DNA from: Marinobacter alexandrii
GTDB taxonomy: Bacteria > Pseudomonadota > Gammaproteobacteria > Pseudomonadales > Oleiphilaceae
Assembly: GCF_005871205.1 (NCBI RefSeq)
Contig: NZ_SWKM01000013.1
Location: 434,001 to 498,000 of the forward strand
Direction: 5' to 3'
Length of the DNA stretch: 64,000 nt
Below the pieces are notes generated by a model. It worked only from the letters and a program-made list of their open reading frames with translations. It had not been told where the DNA came from and searched no databases. A program made the translations under genes and the position numbers. Of the stretch, positions 56,696 through 64,000 are shown one piece after another; within the stretch, counting starts at the first letter, position 1, and every line of letters starts with the position of its first letter.

Positions 56696-57433
56696 ATGAG
56701 AAAGACCGGAGCCCACCGATTTAAGGGCTACGCTTCAGCCATCTCCGGCGGGCTCGTCGCCTTGCTGGTAACCACTCTCGCTGCTGCCAGCGCCCAGGCC
56801 GATTTGCCTGCAGAGAACGCCGATGGCTGGAGTCTGCGCAAGGAAGCCGACAACATCCGCGTGTACACCATTGACCAGCACGGTTCCAGCTTCAAGGCGT
56901 TCAAAGCCGTGGCGACCCTGGATGCACCCATCGAAACCGTGATGGCGGTGATGATGAACCCCCAATCCTGTGTCGAATGGGTCTATAACTGCATCGAGTC
57001 CTATGCGTTCGGCTCCGGCACCTTCCATGACCGCTACGCCTATTCGGTCAATGACATGCCCTGGCCCGTCACTGACCGGGATTACGTGCTGCACATCCGA
57101 ACACAAGGCAACCGGAATAGCGGCGAGATCGTCATGGACCTGAACGCCACTCCTAACCAGAGAGCTGGAATCGACAACCGGGTTCGCGTAGACCACTCCG
57201 ACACTTTGTACCGTTTTATACCGGAAGGTGACAAAACCCGGATGGTCTGGCTGCAGCACACGGACCCTAACGGCGCCCTGCCCGGCTGGTTGGTCAACTC
57301 TCTACTGGTGGATATTCCCGTTCGTTCACTCAAGGCCCTGGAACAGGTGGCAGGCAAAGACCGATACCAGAATTTTGAGCTGATCTATAATGATCAGGAT
57401 GAACTGGTGGATGTGCGCACAACCGAGCATTGA
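56696..57433 (+). CDS. Secreted START-domain lipid-binding protein
   Basis: A 245-residue protein with a signal peptide (hydrophobic about 15-34, ending ASAQA-DL) and one START domain. NADGWSLRKEADNIRVY, NPQSCVEWVYNC and WPVTDRDYVL are typical of bacterial START proteins. It is expected to bind a lipid or other hydrophobic ligand in the periplasm. The ligand is unknown. It is divergent from the DUF2804 gene; the CBS gene follows on the same strand 72 bp later. Confidence 0.9.
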   Translation: MRKTGAHRFKGYASAISGGLVALLVTTLAAASAQADLPAENADGWSLRKEADNIRVYTIDQHGSSFKAFKAVATLDAPIETVMAVMMNPQSCVEWVYNCIESYAFGSGTFHDRYAYSVNDMPWPVTDRDYVLHIRTQGNRNSGEIVMDLNATPNQRAGIDNRVRVDHSDTLYRFIPEGDKTRMVWLQHTDPNGALPGWLVNSLLVDIPVRSLKALEQVAGKDRYQNFELIYNDQDELVDVRTTEH

Positions 57434-57505
57434 GGGATGACGCACATCCACTGACAGGCTAAGCTTTACGAAAATGAACACAAAGAAAAAGGCAGGCCCC
57501 GTTTA

Positions 57506-57997
57506 ATGACCGTTCTCGCTTTCGAGATCATGACCCCGACCATCAAGGCAGTTCCCCAATCCTGGACCATGGACCGACTGGCGCGGTTCCTCACCGACAA
57601 CGAAATCACCGGCAGCCCGGTCACTGACGAACACGGCGACATAGTGGGTATCGTTACCCTCAAGGACATCACCGAATTCCGCTGGAACGCTCACCGCTCT
57701 GGTGCAGACGCGAGCCTGACGTCCGAAGAGCAGGAAGAAGCCCGACGCCTGCGAATGGTGATTTTCGAGGAAATGGGCAAAGTTCCGGTCGAAGTCCGGG
57801 ATATTATGACCCCGAGTATTTTATCGGTTGACGAGCAGACGCCCGTGCGCGACATTGCGGATATCATGATGCGTGAACACCTGCATCGGATCTTTGTCAC
57901 CAGGGATTCAAAAATTACCGGCATCATAACCACTTACGACATGCTGAAGCTGATCTCGGACACCGCACTCACGCAACGGTGTACCGGTAACGACTGA
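57506..57997 (+). CDS. CBS-domain-pair protein
   Basis: A 163-residue protein of two CBS repeats (about 5-60 and 98-155): MTPTIKAVPQSWTMDRLARF and EVRDIMTPSILSVDEQTPVRDIADI (shown in part) with ITGIITTYDMLKLIS. Between them is an acidic helical insert (about 70-90; SLTSEEQEEARRLR). CBS pairs bind adenosyl nucleotides and regulate other proteins. No output domain is fused. It lies 24 bp before the PhoH gene. Confidence 0.88.
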   Translation: MTVLAFEIMTPTIKAVPQSWTMDRLARFLTDNEITGSPVTDEHGDIVGIVTLKDITEFRWNAHRSGADASLTSEEQEEARRLRMVIFEEMGKVPVEVRDIMTPSILSVDEQTPVRDIADIMMREHLHRIFVTRDSKITGIITTYDMLKLISDTALTQRCTGND

Positions 57998-58021
57998 GCC
58001 ACCAGAGAGGTAGCGCCACCT

Positions 58022-59407
58022 ATGCCCAGAGCACCAGAAGCTCGCAAAAAGATGTACGTCCTCGACACCAACGTTCTGATTCACGATCCCAACGCCCTCC
58101 TCAACTTTGAAGAACACGATGTCATCATTCCGATGACCGTCCTCGAAGAGCTCGACAGTCTGAAATCCGGCAAGCAAGCGGTCGCTGCAGACTGCCGTCA
58201 GGCCATCCGAAACATCGATAAACTGCTGGGCGATGCAACTCCGAAAGAGATCGAGAAAGGTGTCCCGATTGTGCGTGGCAAAAAAGCCGAGCCGCTGGGC
58301 AAGCTTCTGATTCTGATGAGCACGCAGCATGTGAATTCCCACTCGTTGCCCGAACACCTGAACGACAACAAGATCATCAATACCCTGGCGGCGCTGCAGA
58401 ACGAGCACCGCGCCCGGGACATCATCCTGGTCAGCAAAGACATCAACATGCGTCTGAAAGCGCGCGGATTTGGCGTTGAAGCCCAGGATTACCACAACGA
58501 CCAGCTACTGGACGATATCGATCTCCTGCCCAAGGGCTACCGGGAATTTTCAAACTCGTTCTGGGACACCATCGAGAAGGTGGAAACCATCCAGCGCGAA
58601 GGTATTACCGAGCACATCCTCAGGCGCGAGGGTGAGCTGGCACGGCTGAACATCAACGAGTTTGTGATTGACCAGCAAGGCTTTGTCGGCAAGGTCTCCG
58701 ACCTGTCCGAGACCCAGATAGTGATCCGGGACCTGCATCAGCACGACCTGATGAACGAGGAAGTCTGGGGCCTGGTACCCCGGGATGTCTATCAGGCCCT
58801 GGCGCTCAACCTGCTTCTGGATCCGGACGTGCACCTGGTCAACCTGACTGGTTCCGCCGGTTCGGGCAAAACCATCCTGGCCCTGGCCGCGTGCATCGAA
58901 ATGACGGTTGCCAGCAAGCTGTACAAACGCATCATCGCCACCCGCTCAACCCAGGGGCTGGACGAGGACATCGGCTTCCTGCCCGGCACGGAAGCCGAAA
59001 AGATGGAGCCCTGGCTGGGAGCCATCGTGGACAACCTCGAGGCCCTGCACGAAGACGACGAAAACATGACCGCCAGCGTGGATTACATCCTCAGCAAGGT
59101 GCCTCTGCACTTCAAGTCGATGAACTACATTCGCGGTCGCAGCTTCCAGCACAGCCTGATCATCATCGATGAATCCCAGAACCTGACACCGCACCAGATC
59201 AAGACCATCATCACCCGTGCCGGTAACGGCTCCAAGGTGATCTGCCTGGGTAACCTGGCACAGATCGACACTCCGTACCTGAGTGCCCTGAGCTCGGGAC
59301 TGACCTACATGACCGAACGCTTCAAGAGCTTCCGTCACGGTGCCCACATCCACCTTCAGGGTGTGCCGCGCTCCGTTCTGGCGGAGTTCGCCGAGGCCAA
59401 TCTCTGA
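58022..59407 (+). CDS. PIN-PhoH family protein (PhoH2-like)
   Basis: A 461-residue protein that fuses an N-terminal PIN nuclease domain (about 10-150; MYVLDTNVLIHDPNA with the first catalytic Asp) to a C-terminal PhoH ATPase domain (about 230-455; Walker A GSAGSGKT, Walker B LIIIDESQNLTPHQ). PhoH2 proteins of this layout have RNA helicase and ribonuclease activity. Despite the family name, no PHO-box array was seen before it. A strong terminator follows. Confidence 0.93.
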   Translation: MPRAPEARKKMYVLDTNVLIHDPNALLNFEEHDVIIPMTVLEELDSLKSGKQAVAADCRQAIRNIDKLLGDATPKEIEKGVPIVRGKKAEPLGKLLILMSTQHVNSHSLPEHLNDNKIINTLAALQNEHRARDIILVSKDINMRLKARGFGVEAQDYHNDQLLDDIDLLPKGYREFSNSFWDTIEKVETIQREGITEHILRREGELARLNINEFVIDQQGFVGKVSDLSETQIVIRDLHQHDLMNEEVWGLVPRDVYQALALNLLLDPDVHLVNLTGSAGSGKTILALAACIEMTVASKLYKRIIATRSTQGLDEDIGFLPGTEAEKMEPWLGAIVDNLEALHEDDENMTASVDYILSKVPLHFKSMNYIRGRSFQHSLIIIDESQNLTPHQIKTIITRAGNGSKVICLGNLAQIDTPYLSALSSGLTYMTERFKSFRHGAHIHLQGVPRSVLAEFAEANL

Positions 59408-59442
59408 TCAGGCAAATATAGACAAACCAACACGACATAAAA

Positions 59443-59470
59443 AAGCCGGGGCCTCAGCCCCGGCTTTTTA
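59443..59470. terminator. Rho-independent terminator after the PhoH gene
   Basis: AGCCGGGGC (59444-59452) and GCCCCGGCT (59457-59465) form a 9-bp GC-rich stem with a CTCA loop, flanked by an A run on the left and T5 on the right. It can serve both this gene and the convergent chemoreceptor. Confidence 0.95.
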
Positions 59471-59482
59471 TTCCCCTGCCGA

Positions 59483-61177
59483 TTACACCCGGTAGCGGCT
59501 GACTTGATCGGACATATCCGAAGCCAGGGCCTTGAGTCGCTGGGTTGCGGCCCCGGCCCGACGAGTGCCATCGGCGGTCTGTTCGGTGATCGCCACGATC
59601 TCGTGAACATTCTGGTTGATGGTCTCGGAAACGCTGGTCTGCTCTTCAGCCGCACTCGCAATCTGGCTGTTCATGTCATTGATAGTGCTAACCGCCTGAT
59701 TGATCCGCTGCAGGGCAGCATCGACCTCACGGGTCTCTACCACGGTCGCCTCACTGCGTTCACTGATCGAACCGATCAAGGTGACGGCGTTGCCGGCGCC
59801 GGTCTGCAGGCGCTCAATGGTTTCCTGAATTTCCTGGGTGCTCTGCTGGGTCCGGCTGGCAAGGGTCCGTACTTCATCGGCCACCACCGCGAAACCACGG
59901 CCGGCTTCACCGGCACGCGCGGCCTCAATGGCGGCGTTCAGGGCCAGCAGGTTGGTCTGATCGGCAATCTCACGGATCACCTCCAGCACGTTATCAATCT
60001 TGCGGGAGTCCGCCCCCAGTTTTTCGATAACCTTGACGCCTTCCTCGACTTGCTCGGACAAGCCACCAATGACACCAATTGTCTGGTGCACCAGGCCCTG
60101 GGCATCACAGACCTGGGCGTTGGCTTGGTCGGCCGCCTCGGAGGCCTCGCTGGCGTTATTGGCCACTTCTTGGGCGGCCGCAGTCATCTCGTTCATCGCC
60201 GTCGCGACCTGGTCACTTTCGGATTTCTGGCGCTCAACACCGCCCTCGGCTTCCGCCATGACCTGGTTCAGTTCTTCGGACGCCTCATTCAGGGTGCGCG
60301 TCGACGACAGCACCTGTTCCACCAGACCGTGCACCTGGTCGGCGAAACTGTTGAAGGCGGTTGCCAGCTGGCTCAGCTCGTCCTTGCCGTCAATCTCAAG
60401 GCGCCGGGTCAGGTCGCCGTCGCCGCTGGCGATGTCATTCATGGCCGATACCGCCGATTTCAGTGGCCGGATGATGCTGCGCACCACGATCAGGGCCAGC
60501 AGCACGATCAGCGCCAGCGCCACCAGTGAAGTAGTAATGGAGCCGAAAACCGCGTCATTAAGCGACTCACCAACCTTCGCATCCATGGCCGAAATCTGGC
60601 CTTCCAGACCGTCCACCCAGAACCCGGTGCCGATCATGATGCCCCACTTCGGAAGCATTTCAGCGTAACCGAGTTTTGGTGCAATCTGGCCGGTATCACT
60701 GTTCTTCCAACCGTAGGATACGAAGCCACCGCCACTGCGCGCGGCCTTGACCAGTTCCCGGATCAGGTAGGTGCCATTGGGATCCTGGAAAGCCCACAGG
60801 TTTTTGCCTTCCAACGCGGGTTTAACTCCGTGCATGACGTTCACACCACTGGTGTCGTAGGCAAAAATGTAGCCTGGACTCCCGGAATCATTGAAACGCA
60901 ACTGGCGCAGGATTTCGTATGCCTGCTCGCGGATTCTGGGATCGTCGGCGGAGCCCGGCTGATTGTAAAGATGAGCAATCGACGTCTGGGCTAGTTCCAG
61001 ATAGTTCTTCAGCTCTTCCCGTTTACTGCTTTCCATGTCTGTGGAGAAGCCGGCAACAGCTTCATTACCGATTTCTCGGGCCTGATTCAGGTTGTACGTG
61101 GTGAGAAAGGCCGTCAGCACAATGACAGGCACCAGTGCCAACAACAGCACCCGTGTCTGGATGGTCAGATTTTTCAT
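59483..61177 (-). CDS. Methyl-accepting chemotaxis protein with sCache domain
   Basis: A 564-residue chemoreceptor. A first membrane helix (about 11-31), a periplasmic single Cache domain (sCache_2-like; [16 protein letters not shown] and [16 protein letters not shown]), a second helix (about 210-232), HAMP and the signalling domain follow. The tip motif reads [20 protein letters not shown]. The ATG at 61177 removes 31 non-conserved residues of the longest frame. sCache_2 receptors often sense small organic acids; the neighbouring dctD-dctB genes fit that, but this is inference. Confidence 0.92.
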   Translation of the reverse strand: MKNLTIQTRVLLLALVPVIVLTAFLTTYNLNQAREIGNEAVAGFSTDMESSKREELKNYLELAQTSIAHLYNQPGSADDPRIREQAYEILRQLRFNDSGSPGYIFAYDTSGVNVMHGVKPALEGKNLWAFQDPNGTYLIRELVKAARSGGGFVSYGWKNSDTGQIAPKLGYAEMLPKWGIMIGTGFWVDGLEGQISAMDAKVGESLNDAVFGSITTSLVALALIVLLALIVVRSIIRPLKSAVSAMNDIASGDGDLTRRLEIDGKDELSQLATAFNSFADQVHGLVEQVLSSTRTLNEASEELNQVMAEAEGGVERQKSESDQVATAMNEMTAAAQEVANNASEASEAADQANAQVCDAQGLVHQTIGVIGGLSEQVEEGVKVIEKLGADSRKIDNVLEVIREIADQTNLLALNAAIEAARAGEAGRGFAVVADEVRTLASRTQQSTQEIQETIERLQTGAGNAVTLIGSISERSEATVVETREVDAALQRINQAVSTINDMNSQIASAAEEQTSVSETINQNVHEIVAITEQTADGTRRAGAATQRLKALASDMSDQVSRYRV

Positions 61178-61331
61178 GGGAAAGACTTCTTTTAATCGGT
61201 GCAAGGAATGGCCGGAAATATCAGGCCAAAATTTCGCGCCAGCATACCCGGTGTCGGGCATCAAAATCATTCAAGGTAATGCATTATTTGGAAACAAACC
61301 GTAACCGAAGGGTTAGCGCGCTAAATCAGGG

Positions 61332-62684
61332 TCAGTCTTTGAACTCAGCCTTATCAAGACCGTGCTTTTTCATCTTGTCGTAAAGTGTCTTTCGGGCAAT
61401 CCCAAGCTGCACCATCGTGTCCTTGATGCTGCCATGACAAACGTTCAGGGCACTGACAATAGCGGAACGCTCGAAACCATCCATCATTTCCGTAAGGGTC
61501 TGCCGACCGGCAACGTCATCGGAACCCGCGGCTGCATTTCCATCAAGTGCCGCTGGACCAAGCAGCACATAACGTTCGGCCAGATTCCTCAGTTCTCGCA
61601 CGTTTCCGGGCCAGGAGTGCTGCATCAGACGAGCTGCCTGACTGGCGTTCAAGGGGATACTCTCGCGATCGTAACGAGCTGCAGCAATCAGCACGAAGTG
61701 ATGGAACAGCATGGGAATATCTTCTTTGCGCTCCCGCAAAGGCGGAATATTCACCTTCACCACGTTCAGCCGGTAATACAGGTCCGAGCGGAATTCGCCA
61801 GCATCGCTCAGAGCTTTGAGGTCGGCCTTGGTTGCGGCAACGATGCGCACATCCACATCAATAACCTGATTGCTGCCCAGGCGCTCGACTTTCTGCTCCT
61901 CCAGCACCCTCAATAACTTGACCTGCAGGGGCATGGGCATGCTTTCCAGTTCGTCCAGGAACAGTGTGCCCCGGTGCGCGTGTTCGATTTTCCCGATACG
62001 ACGCTTGTCGGCCCCGGTGAACGCGCCGGCTTCGTGGCCAAAGAGCTCGCTCTCAATCAGGTTTTCCGGCACTGCGCCGCAATTGATGGCGACAAAGTTG
62101 TGGGCGCTGCGCTGACTGTTTTCATGAATATAACGGGCCAACGCGTCCTTACCGGAACCGGTTTCACCGTGCAGCAAGACACTGGCGGAGATGTCCAGTA
62201 CCGGGTCGATGGTGGACATCACCCGCTGCATGGTCGCGGATTCGCCCAGCAGCCTAGGCCCAGGGCGCGCCAGATGCTTTAACTGGGCCTTCAGGCGCCG
62301 ATTCTCGAGTGCCAAATGCCGCTTCTCCAGCGCGTGTCGCAAGAGTTCGATTAATTCCTCATGGTCGAACGGCTTTTCGATGAAATCGTAAGCCCCCTGC
62401 TGCATCGCGGATACCGCGGTACTGATGTCGCCCTGGCCGGTCAGGATAATTACCGGAATGGCGTCGTCCAGCTCGCGCACCCGATCCAGCATGGCCAGGC
62501 CATCCATGCCCGGCATGTTGTAATCGCACAGCACCACGCCCTCGTAGTCGGCAGTGATGGTCTCAAGGGCCGAGGCTGCGTCCTCAAAACAGGCGACCGC
62601 CAGCTCCTCCAACGCAAAGGTCTGGCTGATGGCCTTCCGGATGTGTGGATCATCATCCACAAAGATTACCGAAGGTTCTGTCAT
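61332..62684 (-). CDS. dctD: Sigma-54-dependent response regulator DctD
   Basis: An NtrC-family activator of 450 residues. The receiver has phospho-acceptor Asp54 (LCDYNMPGMDG). The AAA+ domain has Walker A GETGSGKD (last Thr/Ser replaced by Asp), the sigma-54-contacting GAFTGA and Walker B GTLFLDELES. The Fis-type HTH is at the C-terminus (IKDTMVQLGIARKTLYDKM). The pairing with a DctB-like kinase, whose gene it overlaps by 4 bp, supports control of C4-dicarboxylate uptake genes. No transporter genes are in the window. Confidence 0.92.
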   Translation of the reverse strand: MTEPSVIFVDDDPHIRKAISQTFALEELAVACFEDAASALETITADYEGVVLCDYNMPGMDGLAMLDRVRELDDAIPVIILTGQGDISTAVSAMQQGAYDFIEKPFDHEELIELLRHALEKRHLALENRRLKAQLKHLARPGPRLLGESATMQRVMSTIDPVLDISASVLLHGETGSGKDALARYIHENSQRSAHNFVAINCGAVPENLIESELFGHEAGAFTGADKRRIGKIEHAHRGTLFLDELESMPMPLQVKLLRVLEEQKVERLGSNQVIDVDVRIVAATKADLKALSDAGEFRSDLYYRLNVVKVNIPPLRERKEDIPMLFHHFVLIAAARYDRESIPLNASQAARLMQHSWPGNVRELRNLAERYVLLGPAALDGNAAAGSDDVAGRQTLTEMMDGFERSAIVSALNVCHGSIKDTMVQLGIARKTLYDKMKKHGLDKAEFKD

Positions 62685-64000
62685 TCCATGGTCTCCCGTT
62701 TTTTCAGGGTCAACACAAACTCCGCGCCGGGGCCGTCGGACCGGTTGTGCCCGGTCAACCGGCCGCCCAGGGCATCAACAATCTGGCGGGAGATGGACAA
62801 ACCGAGCCCAAGCCCCTGCTTGACGGACTTGGTCGTGAAGAAAGGCTCAAATATCTGCTCGCTGTTGCCGGGCAGACCCGAACCGTTATCCCGCACCACA
62901 CACTGCCAATGCTCGCCCTGGTCCTCGATGTCGATGCTGATCCGGGGCTGGTCCCGGTCTTCGACCGCCTGCACCGCGTTGGCCAGAAGATTAACCATCA
63001 CCTGCTCGATGCGGATCAGGTCACCGTGACACAGGACCGGCTGCTCGGGCCGATGCCAGTGGATTTCGACACCGCCACTGCTGGTCTGGGCCTTGATGAT
63101 CTTGAGCGCGGCATCGATGGGCTGGCACAGATCCACCACCGACGGTGGGCCCTCGGACTTGCGGGCGAACACCTTAAACTGCCGGGTCAGCTCGGACATC
63201 TTGTCACACAGGCTGACAATCTCCTGCAGGTTAGCATCCACCATCTCGGTGGCGCCCTTGTCCAGAAACTTGCGGCTGTTGCGGGCGTACGTCTGAATCG
63301 CCGTCAACGGCTGGTTCATTTCATGGTTCAAGCCCGCCGACATCTGCCCCAGCACCGCCAGCTTGGCCGCCTGAATCAGTTCTTGCTGGGTCTCCCGCAG
63401 CTCGGTCTGGGTGCGCTCCCGCTCCTGAATCTCTTCCAGGAGTTTTTCATTGGAGCGTTCCAGGTCCACCGTACGCTCGGCGACACTGCGCTCCAGCTGC
63501 TCGCCCCGCAGCGCCAGTTCCGCCTCCCGCCGGTACCGCTCGCGCAGATACAGCCAAGCCAGCAGCCCCCCGAAGAAAACTGCCAGACCGACGCCCACGA
63601 AGGCCAGCCGCATCCAGACCACCGACTGAGTACTGACCATCACTTGCAGGGTCCAGTCCAGTCGAGGCAGAGCCGTACGAACACTGAGGTAATCGCCCCC
63701 CTGTCCATCTTCCAGTATCCTGATTTTGCGGGATTGTTCGGACAGGCCCCAAGGCCGCCCCAGCGGTTGAAACTGGATCGGCGCCAGTTCCCGATTGGGA
63801 TAGCGTTGGCGAGCGACTTCCCCCACCTCGGCACCTGCATCAGGCTGGAAATCCCGGTAAAGCCAGCGTGATTTGCTGGCCAGAAAGCTGATCCCCGACG
63901 GATCCAGCACCACCATCTCGGCCTCGGTCAGGGACGACGGCCGGTGCCACTGGGATTCCAGCTCGTGCACCAGGACTTTCACCGCAATTACACCCAGAAT
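62681..64000 (-). CDS. dctB: C4-dicarboxylate sensor kinase DctB-like (5' end cut by window edge)
   Basis: The C-terminal 440 or so residues of a sensor kinase; the frame is open to the right edge, so the N-terminal membrane segment and much of the Cache sensor are missing. Visible are the end of the periplasmic sensor (DPSGISFLASKSRWLYR is typical of DctB), a membrane helix (VWMRLAFVGVGLAVFFGGLLAW), a coiled coil, a HisKA domain with MSAGLNHEMNQPLTAIQTYA (the DctB-type H box) and an ATPase domain (N box VNLLANAVQAV; VRDNGSGLP; GLGLGLSISRQI). The 4-bp overlap with dctD shows one operon. Confidence 0.9.
   Translation of the reverse strand: MLGVIAVKVLVHELESQWHRPSSLTEAEMVVLDPSGISFLASKSRWLYRDFQPDAGAEVGEVARQRYPNRELAPIQFQPLGRPWGLSEQSRKIRILEDGQGGDYLSVRTALPRLDWTLQVMVSTQSVVWMRLAFVGVGLAVFFGGLLAWLYLRERYRREAELALRGEQLERSVAERTVDLERSNEKLLEEIQERERTQTELRETQQELIQAAKLAVLGQMSAGLNHEMNQPLTAIQTYARNSRKFLDKGATEMVDANLQEIVSLCDKMSELTRQFKVFARKSEGPPSVVDLCQPIDAALKIIKAQTSSGGVEIHWHRPEQPVLCHGDLIRIEQVMVNLLANAVQAVEDRDQPRISIDIEDQGEHWQCVVRDNGSGLPGNSEQIFEPFFTTKSVKQGLGLGLSISRQIVDALGGRLTGHNRSDGPGAEFVLTLKKRETME

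Noticed and set aside
61299..61316. Short inverted repeat between dctD and the chemoreceptor as a terminator
   Set aside because: The stem is only about 5 bp and the T run is broken, so it is too weak to annotate.

Overview
This 64 kb window is an ordinary-density chromosomal segment of a Gram-negative gammaproteobacterium, most likely Marinobacter or a close marine relative. The basis is the gene order nadB | rpoE-rseA-rseB-rseC-mucD, sdhE-ygfX-ygfZ, ffh | rpsP-rimM-trmD-rplS and xerD-dsbC-hom-thrC-recJ-prfB-lysS-ung, the moderately high GC, and the protein sequences. The genus is an inference from remembered gene order, not a database match. No tRNA, rRNA, CRISPR array, prophage or insertion sequence is visible.

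Layout. 1-8.6 kb: a signalling cluster with a multi-PAS histidine kinase (cut by the left edge), a stand-alone receiver, a REC-PAS-PAS-GGDEF-EAL-REC protein and a convergent CHASE-PAS-GGDEF-EAL protein. 8.7-13.2 kb: the envelope-stress operon rpoE-rseA-rseB-rseC-mucD, reading leftward from a visible sigma-E-type promoter. 13.2-17.6 kb: nadB, sdhE-ygfX, ygfZ and an HDOD gene. 17.6-31.3 kb: a long leftward run of housekeeping genes, including prfB with its programmed +1 frameshift and a large inverted repeat between prfB and recJ. 31.4-41 kb: ypjD, a CNNM/CorC-type protein, a 405 bp gap with RNA-like structure, a DUF1631 gene, a TonB-like gene, grxD, argF, an orphan ABC ATPase and glpK. 41.3-51.8 kb: an RstAB-type two-component system, the ornithine-lipid genes olsB-olsA, slyD with a CoA-transferase-like gene, an aldo/keto reductase, and a glycosyltransferase-PAP2 phosphatase pair. 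51.8-59.4 kb: dinB with a perfect LexA box, DUF1244-hopJ-minC-minD-minE, a DUF2804 gene, a START-domain gene, a CBS gene and a PIN-PhoH gene. 59.5-64 kb: a chemoreceptor and dctD-dctB (dctB is cut by the right edge).

The most interesting signal is regulatory. Two loci 6 kb apart carry direct-repeat arrays with exact 11-bp periodicity that match the PhoB (PHO box) half-site. Four half-sites (43841-43880) lie before olsB-olsA, which make phosphorus-free ornithine lipids. Three half-sites (49944-49972) lie before the GT4 glycosyltransferase-PAP2 pair. I infer that this stretch encodes a phosphate-starvation membrane-lipid remodelling programme: ornithine lipids by the first locus, and probably glycosyl-diacylglycerols by the second. 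Other notable points are two sigma-E-like promoters (rpoE and dsbC), an EAL domain that has lost a catalytic-site residue, a 41-bp tail-to-tail coding overlap between olsA and slyD, and the unexplained gap at 33612-34016.
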